Made by a program: the position numbers and the translations under genes. Below the pieces are notes generated by a model. That model did no database searches and was not told the DNA's origin. It saw only the letters and a list, made by a program, of their open reading frames with translations. From Oscillospiraceae bacterium (lineage in GTDB: Bacteria; Bacillota; Clostridia; Oscillospirales; Oscillospiraceae): a DNA stretch of 64,000 bases. Position 1 is the first letter of the stretch; each line of letters opens with the position of its first letter. This document shows positions 58,133 to 64,000 of the stretch, in pieces. The stretch lies in contig SVLH01000005.1 of NCBI GenBank assembly GCA_015068025.1, positions 1-64,000 of the forward strand. Direction: 5' to 3'.

Positions 58133-59161
58133 ATGGAAAAAATCAGATTGGGAAAGACAGAATTGCTGGTGTCCCGCACTTCTTTCGGCGCGCTGCCCAT
58201 CCAGCGGATCTCAAAAGAAGATGCGGCCAGACTGGTTCGCCGGGCATTTGACGCCGGTGTCAATTACTTTGACACCGCCAATGCCTATACCGACAGCGAA
58301 GAAAAGCTGGGCGCAGCCCTGCACGATGTACGTAAAGATGTTATCATCTCCACCAAAAGTGCCGGAAAGGACAAGCAGACGGTGCTGGCTCATATCGAGC
58401 AGAGCCTGCGCAATCTGCAGACGGACTATATTGACCTGTTCCAGTTCCATAATCCTGCGGAACTTCCCGATCCCGACGACCCTGACGGAGCATTTGCCGC
58501 TGCGCTGGAGATGCAGAAAAAGGGCCATATCCGCCACATCGGTATCACGAACCACCGTCCGAAGCTGGCCATGGAGGCGGTGGCGTCCGGCAACTTTGAA
58601 ACGCTGCAATTCCCGTTCTGCTATCTGGCCGCAGATACGGATTTTGCCATCGTGGAAGCCTGCCGCAAGGCGGACATGGGTTATATCGCCATGAAGGGGC
58701 TCTCCGGCGGATTGCTGAACAACGCCGAGGCCTGCTACGCTTTTATGCGGGAGTATCCCCATGTGGTGCCCATCTGGGGCATCCAGCACGAGTGGGAGCT
58801 GGACGAGTGGCTGGAACTGGACAAGCGTGACCCCCGCATGACACCGGAACTGCGGGCTGTTATTGAGAAGGATCGCAAGGAGCTGGCCGGCAACTTCTGC
58901 CGAAGCTGCGGCTATTGCCTGCCCTGTGCCGCGGGGATCGACATTCCCCAGGCCGCCCGTATGAATGCACTGCTGCGCCGCTCGCCCTATCAGCAGTATA
59001 TGACGGATACCTGGTATGCCAAGATGCACAAGATCGAGGCGTGCATCCACTGCGACGCCTGCAAGTCCCGCTGCCCCTACGGGCTGGACACCCCGGCGCT
59101 GCTGCAACTGATGCTGGAGGATTACGATGCGTTTTACGCAGAGCATCACAATGATCAATGA
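58133..59161 (+). CDS. Aldo/keto reductase with C-terminal 4Fe-4S domain
   Basis: This 342-residue protein has an N-terminal aldo/keto reductase TIM barrel: EKIRLGKTELLVSRTSFGAL, the catalytic Asp and Tyr in YFDTANAYTDSEEKLGAAL, then the Lys in VIISTKSAG and the His in FQFHNPAELP. The last 90 residues hold two cluster motifs, CRSCGYCLPCAAGIDIPQAA and CIHCDACKSRCPYGLDTP, typical of the YhdH/Fe-S AKR family. The clusters suggest electron transfer to a ferredoxin partner rather than NADPH alone. It has no known substrate. GGAGGCC precedes the ATG at 58133. A gene of unknown function follows after 12 bases. Confidence 0.9.
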   Translation: MEKIRLGKTELLVSRTSFGALPIQRISKEDAARLVRRAFDAGVNYFDTANAYTDSEEKLGAALHDVRKDVIISTKSAGKDKQTVLAHIEQSLRNLQTDYIDLFQFHNPAELPDPDDPDGAFAAALEMQKKGHIRHIGITNHRPKLAMEAVASGNFETLQFPFCYLAADTDFAIVEACRKADMGYIAMKGLSGGLLNNAEACYAFMREYPHVVPIWGIQHEWELDEWLELDKRDPRMTPELRAVIEKDRKELAGNFCRSCGYCLPCAAGIDIPQAARMNALLRRSPYQQYMTDTWYAKMHKIEACIHCDACKSRCPYGLDTPALLQLMLEDYDAFYAEHHNDQ

Positions 59162-59173
59162 GGAGAGGGAAGA

Positions 59174-59611
59174 ATGCTGTTCAAAAATGAAGAATCCAGC
59201 CTGAAGCTGGATGTTGTCAATTATGAGTTCCCGCCCGACGGGGGAGCCCCCGGCAGCGACGACCGCAACTGGCTGGTGCTGCGCGCCACTTGGGTCAATG
59301 AGGACGGTCTGGTTATCAAGGACTCCAACAGCTGTCTGCTGACCTATGAATTGCAGGAGATGACCGCGGGGCTGAAGGTGGTGAAGGCGGGCTTGAAGCA
59401 GCGCTATGAGAGCGAATTTGCCGAGCCGTACTTCATGCTTTCTGCCGACGCGGTGGAGGGGGGCTTTCGCTTCTTTGTGTCCTTCACACTGCCCAACACC
59501 ATGGAGGATGAGGATGTGGCGGAGCTGTATGCCCACATGACAATGGAGGAGATGACCTCTCTGATCGCGGAGCTGGACGGCCTTTGCCGAAAGTTTCCCG
59601 ACCGTACCTGA
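59174..59611 (+). CDS. Hypothetical protein resembling WapI-type immunity proteins
   Basis: This 145-residue protein starts LFKNEESSLKLDVVNYEFPP and has the pattern NWLVLRATWVN...DSNSCLLTYELQEMTAGLK followed by the acidic EFAEPYFMLSADAVEG. The pairing of NWLxVR with a CLLTxEL helix resembles the WapI immunity family of Bacillus contact toxins. No toxin gene is present nearby, so an immunity role is doubtful. GAGGAGAGGG precedes the ATG, and it lies 12 bases after the reductase and before a terminator, so it is a real gene. Function is not known. Confidence 0.5.
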   Translation: MLFKNEESSLKLDVVNYEFPPDGGAPGSDDRNWLVLRATWVNEDGLVIKDSNSCLLTYELQEMTAGLKVVKAGLKQRYESEFAEPYFMLSADAVEGGFRFFVSFTLPNTMEDEDVAELYAHMTMEEMTSLIAELDGLCRKFPDRT

Positions 59612-59617
59612 GAATGA

Positions 59618-59655
59618 GAAAAGCACGCCGCACAATGCTGTGCGGCGTGCTTTGG
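59618..59655. terminator. Terminator between the WapI-like gene and the manganese catalase
   Basis: AAGCACGCCGCAC and GTGCGGCGTGCTT form a perfect stem around an AATGCT loop. Flanking A and T runs are short, so strength is moderate. Confidence 0.7.
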
Positions 59656-59672
59656 TTAAGTGGGGGTAAAAA

Positions 59673-60338
59673 TTATTTTTCAAACTGAACGGGCTTGACG
59701 TCTTTGCCCGCGAACGCGTTGGGGCCGGGATCGGAGAGGGAGAAATACATTTTTGCGGCTTTTGTGGTTCCGAAGTCCCGGTTGGAACCGGAGTTCTGCA
59801 CTTCGTTGAAGGCGTCCCGGAACATCTGATTGTGGGCTTCTTCCCGGTTGAGGAGGAAGTCGATGGTTTCCCGCACCTTCTTGTCGGCGATCTGTCGATA
59901 GAGGTATTCGTATACAACCTTTGCCCGCTGTTCGGAGGCGATGTTGCTGAGCAAATCGGCGCACAGATCGCCGGTGACGGTGACATAGTCGCCGGTCCAG
60001 GAGTAGCCCGAGGCATTGATGAGTCCGGGGTTCAGGCCGAGGATCACATGGGTCTGGATCTCGCCGGCGGGGACAGCGGCAGCATCCACATCGTGGCCGT
60101 TGAGGAGGTTGATGGTTTGCGCCACCATTTCCATATGACTGAGCTCCTCGGCGGCAATATCCAGAAACAGGTCCTTGATCTTGGGGTCCTTAATGCGGAA
60201 GCTCTGGGACATATACTGCATGGCGGCTTTCAGTTCGCCGTTGCCGCCGCCCAGCTGTTCCTGCAGCAGTGCGGCATACTGGGGGTTGGGCTTTTCAATC
60301 TCTACGGGATGAAACAGCAGTTTTTCGTGTTTGAACAT
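59673..60338 (-). CDS. Manganese catalase (CotJC-like)
   Basis: This 221-residue protein has a ferritin-like four-helix bundle with the dimanganese ligands of manganese catalase. Visible are the Glu of GGGNGELKAAMQYMSQS, the EELSHMEM motif and, in the second half, the EQRAKVVYEYLY and NREEAHNQMFR stretches (Glu and His ligands). It breaks down hydrogen peroxide without heme. Short members of this family include CotJC of the Bacillus spore coat. With the SASP gene, a spore role is possible, but no sporulation promoter was identified. AAGGAG precedes the ATG at 60338. The last 25 residues (SDPGPNAFAGKDVKPVQF) look like the long-form tail. Confidence 0.9.
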   Translation of the reverse strand: MFKHEKLLFHPVEIEKPNPQYAALLQEQLGGGNGELKAAMQYMSQSFRIKDPKIKDLFLDIAAEELSHMEMVAQTINLLNGHDVDAAAVPAGEIQTHVILGLNPGLINASGYSWTGDYVTVTGDLCADLLSNIASEQRAKVVYEYLYRQIADKKVRETIDFLLNREEAHNQMFRDAFNEVQNSGSNRDFGTTKAAKMYFSLSDPGPNAFAGKDVKPVQFEK

Positions 60339-60442
60339 AGCGGGCCACTCCTTTTGTTTGCATGTAGATGGAGTGTGCCCATTTTTTTAGAGCTTATGCG
60401 TTGGATGCGTGAGCGGTATTTGAAGCACCCTTGAGGGAACAG

Positions 60443-60476
60443 GAAAAGGACGCTGTGTGAACAGCGCCCTTTTTGG
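60443..60476 (-). terminator. Terminator after the lipoprotein gene
   Basis: On the minus strand GGGCGCTGT-TCAC-ACAGCGTCC is followed by TTTTCC, just beyond the stop codon. The 60339-60442 stretch is the manganese catalase leader; nothing else was seen in it. Confidence 0.65.
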
Positions 60477-60486
60477 CAAATCAGAT

Positions 60487-61035
60487 TCAGATAAACATTA
60501 CCAGCACGCCGACAATGACGGCAAAAACACCGCCGATCCGCTCCATCATCAGGGCGGTATCAGAGGGTTCTGCGTCCTTATAGCGCCAGCCCCACTCCAG
60601 ATACCATGCGGTGTGGGGAGAGAGGGCGCTGAAGAGGCCAAGGGCGATGAAGAGCAGACCGAACAGCGGATGACCGCTGCTGCCGCGCTCTTGCTCCGGC
60701 GGTTCGAAGGAGATGAGGTCGCAGAGCGTATCGCCGTCAGCATAGCGCTCCGGATCGTAGTTGTCGCTCCATCCACCCAGCCCCATATTTCCGTTCCAGG
60801 TGAAATAGTAGGTGGCGCCGTTGGGGTAGGTGATGTTGATGCTTTTGCTGCTGCTGGTTTCCGAAACCGTGAAGGTATACACATCCTCGCCCTTGGTGAT
60901 GGTCCCATTCTCCGTGTCCACGGTAAAGCCGTCTTTCTCGTAAGTGGATTCTTGCGAGGAAGCCTCCGACGAAGCACAGGCGGTCAGGGAAAATGCCAGA
61001 AGAACTGTCAGCAACAGGAGCAAAATGCGTTTCAA
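60487..61035 (-). CDS. Putative lipoprotein with C-terminal membrane segments
   Basis: This protein of about 182 residues starts (by TTG at 61035) with LKRILLLLLTVLLAFSLTAC, a classical lipoprotein signal whose Cys20 would be lipidated. A Ser-rich linker (ASSEASSQES) follows. A beta-rich middle domain reads GFTVDTENGTITKGEDVYTF and INITYPNGATYYFTWNGN, and two hydrophobic helices lie near the end (LFGLLFIALGLFSALSP, IGGVFAVIVGVLVMFI). The start is fixed by AAGGAGG ten bases upstream; the open frame continues 49 codons further up. A lipoprotein that ends in membrane helices is uncommon. No family was recognised. Confidence 0.65.
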   Translation of the reverse strand: MKRILLLLLTVLLAFSLTACASSEASSQESTYEKDGFTVDTENGTITKGEDVYTFTVSETSSSKSINITYPNGATYYFTWNGNMGLGGWSDNYDPERYADGDTLCDLISFEPPEQERGSSGHPLFGLLFIALGLFSALSPHTAWYLEWGWRYKDAEPSDTALMMERIGGVFAVIVGVLVMFI

Positions 61036-61093
61036 TGGCGACACCTCCTTTTTTTCAATATAACACAGCAGCGTCGAAAAGTCACGATAAAAA

Positions 61094-61125
61094 CAAAAAG
61101 CACCCGATTTGGGTGCTTTTTGTTT
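61094..61125. terminator. Terminator after pckA
   Basis: AAAAGCACCC pairs with GGGTGCTTTT around GATTT, with A and T runs on both sides. Confidence 0.8.
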
Positions 61126-61132
61126 GATCCTA

Positions 61133-62821
61133 TTACAGGCTGTTGGCCTCGTCGACCACCTTGCGGATGGCGGCGGCGGCATCGTCGGGCAGCACGTTGA
61201 AGCCGCCCTCGGCGTCCTTCAGGCCTTCCACATACTTCAGGCGATCCTGCATACGAGCCTTCAGCTGGGCGACATAGTCGGCGTCAGACAGGTCAGGCAC
61301 GAAGCCTTCCTGCTCGAAGATCTCGATGTCGGAGAAGGGGCCCCAGGGCTTGAACTCGGCCTTGGACTCCACCACGGACTCCAGAACGCCCAGAGTGATC
61401 TCCTTGGTGACCTTCTTGCCCATGAAGTCGCCGGTGTTGATGATGTAGCAGGCAACGTTCTTCTCGGCGACCAGCTTCTTGAACTTCTCATAGTCATTGA
61501 CCAGAGGATAAGTACGGAAGGGGTTGGCGTAGGGCTCGACGACCAGAGCGTTGGGGTCGACGCCTTCCTTCAGGCGCTCGGCAGAGGAACGCTTGGTGGC
61601 CAGAGTGGCGCCCATGACGGAGGCCAGAGCGGCACCCTTCAGGCGGACGATGGGAGGAATGGTGGGATCCTTCATGATCCAGAAGATGGCGTTGACGGGA
61701 GATTCGATCTTGTCAACGCGGTTGGGGGACCACAGCTTGCTCTTGATGGCACGGCCGTTGCCGTTGCGCACGTCCTCGGTGACCAGAACGACCTTGCCGT
61801 CCTCGTCCAGAGTGGCGGAGCAGTTCTGGGCGGTCAGCAGATACTTGTTGTCGGGGGAATCCACGGGATAGTCCGCGGTCTTGTCGAAATAGGTGGGCTC
61901 CAGAGCCACAGAGGAGCAGGTGTCGGAGTTGATGATGAAGGCGTCGTCATGCAGCACCTTGATGGCGGGATACTTGTCGCCGTGCTTGGCATGAGTCAGG
62001 GTGGACTTGCCGGAGCCGGACAGACCGAACACGGCTGCCACGTACTTGCTGCCGTCTTCCAGGGTGTATTCCTTCTGGCCGCCGTGGCAGGAGGCGTAGC
62101 CGTTGCGGTTGGCGATGGCCCAAGCCAGAGTCAGGGTGCCCTTCTTGTGCTCGCCGAAGTAGCGCATGCCCAGAATGGCGGCGCAGTTGGTCTCGGTGTT
62201 GAAGTAGCACAGGCACTTGGGATCACAGATATGCTCCATGCCGGGGGCACCGGGCCACTGGGGATCGGAGAAGATGTAGATGTCGGCTTCCTTGCCGTCG
62301 CCAACGGGCTTGGATCTCTTGTACATCTTGACGTACTCGTCAGACTGATACTGGAAGTTCAGCATCCAGTTGTACAGCAGGTTTTCCTCGCCTTCGGGGA
62401 TCAGCAGGTGCGCCTTGACCATGAATTCCTCATCCAGACCGATGAAGGTCTCGGCGTGATACATGGTCTTCCAGCGGGTGTCGTACACGGCGTCCATCAC
62501 GATCTTGTCCAGAGCGGTGGTGTCGACGCCGGGCTTGCCGGTGATGCGGCGGGCGGGGGCGTAACGGCCGGTGATGGAACCATCGTTGAACAGCAGGACC
62601 TTGGCATCGGGCTCCAGGCCGAACTCCTCGCCGCGGTAAACGGGCATATCGGTCACAACGGTGCCGGGGGAGTTCTTGGCCAGCTCATAAGCTTCCTTCA
62701 GGGTATTGACCTTAATGACATTGTTGCCGTAGAAAGGGGCTTCAATGATAGAACGGGTCTTGGAAAAACCGACCTGACCGGGGCCAATCTCGGTTCTGGA
62801 ATAGCAGGCTTTCGTAGACAT
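61133..62821 (-). CDS. pckA: Phosphoenolpyruvate carboxykinase (ATP)
   Basis: This 562-residue enzyme interconverts oxaloacetate and phosphoenolpyruvate with ATP. In anaerobes it often runs to oxaloacetate for succinate formation or fermentation. The kinase P-loop is FGLSGSGKSTLTHAKHGDK. The Mg-binding HDDAFIINSDT and the substrate loop EDVRNGNGRAIKS are present. Others are YHAETFIGLDEEF, GKKVTKEITLGVLE and PYANPFRTYPLVNDYEKF. It is slightly longer than the E. coli enzyme (540). AAGGAGG (62830-62836) precedes the ATG; a promoter TTGCAT-17-TACGAT is at 62862-62890. Confidence 0.93.
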   Translation of the reverse strand: MSTKACYSRTEIGPGQVGFSKTRSIIEAPFYGNNVIKVNTLKEAYELAKNSPGTVVTDMPVYRGEEFGLEPDAKVLLFNDGSITGRYAPARRITGKPGVDTTALDKIVMDAVYDTRWKTMYHAETFIGLDEEFMVKAHLLIPEGEENLLYNWMLNFQYQSDEYVKMYKRSKPVGDGKEADIYIFSDPQWPGAPGMEHICDPKCLCYFNTETNCAAILGMRYFGEHKKGTLTLAWAIANRNGYASCHGGQKEYTLEDGSKYVAAVFGLSGSGKSTLTHAKHGDKYPAIKVLHDDAFIINSDTCSSVALEPTYFDKTADYPVDSPDNKYLLTAQNCSATLDEDGKVVLVTEDVRNGNGRAIKSKLWSPNRVDKIESPVNAIFWIMKDPTIPPIVRLKGAALASVMGATLATKRSSAERLKEGVDPNALVVEPYANPFRTYPLVNDYEKFKKLVAEKNVACYIINTGDFMGKKVTKEITLGVLESVVESKAEFKPWGPFSDIEIFEQEGFVPDLSDADYVAQLKARMQDRLKYVEGLKDAEGGFNVLPDDAAAAIRKVVDEANSL

Positions 62822-62861
62822 ACAGGGAACCTCCTTAAATTATAGCTGGGACACTATTACC

Positions 62862-62890
62862 ATCGTACCCCATCGTTTTTGAAAATGCAA
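62862..62890 (-). promoter_or_regulatory. Possible promoter of pckA
   Basis: On the minus strand TTGCAT (62890-62885) and TACGAT (62867-62862) are 17 bases apart; the -10 box is a weak match. Confidence 0.45.
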
Positions 62891-62901
62891 CACGTAAACG
62901 T

Positions 62902-63753
62902 TTAACGTTTCAAGGATTTGGACAGACGGGCAAAATCCTCCAGCGTCAGCCGCTCGCCGCGGATGTCTGCAGGAAGTCCGCAGGCGCAGATGGCGGCCTG
63001 GATATCCTCCTTACCGTATGCGGGAAGGGCGGCAGAAAGACTGTTTGCAAGGGTTTTTCTGCGCAGCAGAAACGCGCCCCGCATAACCTTGAAGAAGAAC
63101 GCCTCGTCCTCCACGGCAACGGCGGGCTTTTCGCGGCGCACGCAGCGCAGAACGGCGGAGGTCACCTTGGGGGCGGGGAGGAACTTTTCCCGGGGAACAT
63201 CAAACAGATATTCCGTTTCCATGTAATATTGCAGGAACAGGGAGAAGGAGCCGCCATCGGGGGAACCCTGGGGCGCGGAGAGCCGCTGTGCAACTTCCTT
63301 CTGGATCAGCACGGTGATGGTTTCAAAGCAGGGGGTCTCGATGAGCTTTTCCAGAATGGGAGAGGTGATGTTGTAGGGGAGATTGGCGCACACGATGGGC
63401 ATCAACCCCTGGAATTTTTCGGCAGCCAATGCGCCCAGATCCAGCTTCATGGCGTCACCGGGCACGATCTCCACGTTGTCGTAGGGAGCCATGGTCTCCG
63501 CCAGAACAGGGAGGAGATCTTTGTCCAGTTCCACGGAGACGACCTTCGCCGCCCGCTGTGCCAGTTCGCAGGTGAGCGGGCCGATGCCCGGGCCAATCTC
63601 CAGCACGCCGCAGCGCTTGTCGGCCTGTGAGGCGGCTGCGATGTTATAGGGGATGTCCGGATCGATCAGGAAATTCTGCCCCATGGATTTGGAGAAGTGG
63701 AATCCGTGTCTGCCCAGCAGGTCGCGGATGGTGTTCTGGTCACAGAGATTCAT
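62902..63753 (-). CDS. rsmA: 16S rRNA adenine dimethyltransferase RsmA (KsgA)
   Basis: This 283-residue enzyme dimethylates the two adenosines (A1518/A1519) in the 3' helix of 16S rRNA. Motifs are SKSMGQNFLIDPDIP, the SAM-binding LEIGPGIGPLTCELAQRA, the catalytic ANLPYNITSPI, and the C-terminal VTSAVLRC with FLLRRKTLANSL. The start is ATG 63753; a TTG six codons up lacks a ribosome site. The 3D-domain gene upstream on the same strand matches the yabE-rnmV-ksgA order of Bacillus, though rnmV is absent. Confidence 0.95.
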   Translation of the reverse strand: MNLCDQNTIRDLLGRHGFHFSKSMGQNFLIDPDIPYNIAAASQADKRCGVLEIGPGIGPLTCELAQRAAKVVSVELDKDLLPVLAETMAPYDNVEIVPGDAMKLDLGALAAEKFQGLMPIVCANLPYNITSPILEKLIETPCFETITVLIQKEVAQRLSAPQGSPDGGSFSLFLQYYMETEYLFDVPREKFLPAPKVTSAVLRCVRREKPAVAVEDEAFFFKVMRGAFLLRRKTLANSLSAALPAYGKEDIQAAICACGLPADIRGERLTLEDFARLSKSLKR

Positions 63754-63821
63754 GGCAGTACCGCCTTTCAAGGATTATGGTGATTATAGCAGAAATGCCG
63801 CACTTTGCAAACCCTGTTTGC

Positions 63822-63862
63822 CGGGAAAAAGAAAGCCCCCGGTACGATGGGTACCGGGGGCG
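63822..63862 (-). terminator. Terminator after the 3D-domain gene
   Basis: On the minus strand GCCCCCGGTACC-CATC-GGTACCGGGGGC-type stem (63834-63860) is followed by TTTCTTTTTC. Confidence 0.75.
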
Positions 63863-63877
63863 GACTGCATGATGGAT

Positions 63878-64000
63878 TTACTTCAAAACATACACGGTGC
63901 AGTTTCTTCTGCCGAAGTTGATACATTCGCGATAGGTGTTGTAGAACAGGTCGATCTTGTCGCCCTTGATGCTGTAACCTGTGTCCTCGGCAACGCTGTA
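63878..64000 (-). CDS. 3D-domain protein, C-terminal 40 residues only
   Basis: The gene enters from the right edge and ends at 63878 (TAA). The visible end reads YSVAEDTGYSIKGDKIDLFY then NTYRECINFGRRNCTVYVLK. The three Asp residues (in AEDTG and GDKID) and the FGRR-VTVYVL ending are the hallmark of the 3D domain found in YabE/YuiC-type and other secreted cell-wall enzymes, where the Asp residues form the lytic-transglycosylase-like active site. The rest of the protein is outside the window. It is upstream of rsmA, as yabE is in Bacillus. Confidence 0.8.
   Translation of the reverse strand, partial: YSVAEDTGYSIKGDKIDLFYNTYRECINFGRRNCTVYVLK

Noticed and set aside
1..64000. CRISPR arrays, insertion sequences, prophage or restriction-modification genes
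   Set aside because: No spaced repeats, transposase or phage-like genes were found, and the base composition is even across the window. The region is core-like and not a mobile island.

Overview
The window is GC-rich, gene-dense DNA from a spore-forming Firmicute of the class Clostridia, most like the gut Oscillospiraceae (relatives of Oscillibacter, Flavonifractor or Lawsonibacter). I infer this from the mix of families, not from a database match. The supporting signs are an alpha/beta-type small acid-soluble spore protein at the left edge, a CotJC-like manganese catalase, CsaB-type pyruvyl transferase, T-box and SAM-I riboswitches, strong Shine-Dalgarno sites, and a core gene order (smc-ftsY ... 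rph-rdgB-yhbY-nadD/yqeK-LCP-rsfS) typical of the phylum. No rRNA, CRISPR array, insertion sequence, prophage or long repeat was seen. The one tRNA gene is tRNA-Gln(CTG).

Layout. 0-10 kb: SASP (partial), glmM, a minus-strand set (DEDDh exonuclease, HAD phosphatase, XRE regulator), an M18 aminopeptidase, a LURP-one-like protein, and a minus-strand set of a glycosyltransferase/CsaB fusion, rimM and trmD. 10-18.7 kb: DUF4330 protein, a hydantoinase/dihydropyrimidinase, proB-proA-proC, a TepA/ClpP-like protease, a selenium-linked trio (DUF3343, YedE, TusA/YedF-like) and threonine ammonia-lyase. 18.8-28.3 kb: a long plus-strand housekeeping run from smc to rsfS. 28.4-41.7 kb: T-box-leuS, rpsU, a degenerate GH18-like protein, yqeG, efp, an acidic zinc-ribbon protein, coaW, pncB, cls, ttcA-like, tRNA-Gln, a CE2-like esterase and a QueG-like iron-sulfur protein. 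41.7-49.8 kb: a 1593-residue multidomain protein of unknown role, a rhomboid-like membrane protein, SAM riboswitch-metK and thiN. 49.8-58 kb: a molybdenum-hydroxylase island with a fused selenium-dependent-type xanthine dehydrogenase, mocA, xdhABC, a cytidylate-kinase-like gene and a ModE-like regulator. 58-64 kb: iron-sulfur aldo/keto reductase, a WapI-immunity-like protein, manganese catalase, a lipoprotein, pckA, rsmA and the end of a 3D-domain protein.

How the parts may work together. The molybdenum hydroxylases, mocA and a ModE-like regulator form one purine-oxidation island. The YedE/TusA/DUF3343 trio about 33 kb away is of the kind linked to selenium traffic in organisms with selenium-dependent molybdenum hydroxylases, and the hydantoinase belongs to a family found with the same enzymes elsewhere. 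Together they suggest anaerobic purine use with a labile-selenium cofactor; this is inference.

Most distinctive items: the 1593-residue protein that strings an HD domain, helical repeats, a NadD-like nucleotidyltransferase, a GNAT-like region and a phosphoribosyltransferase motif on one chain; the GT4-CsaB fusion; the NadD-YqeK fusion; and several catalytically altered homologues (GH18-like, rhomboid-like).
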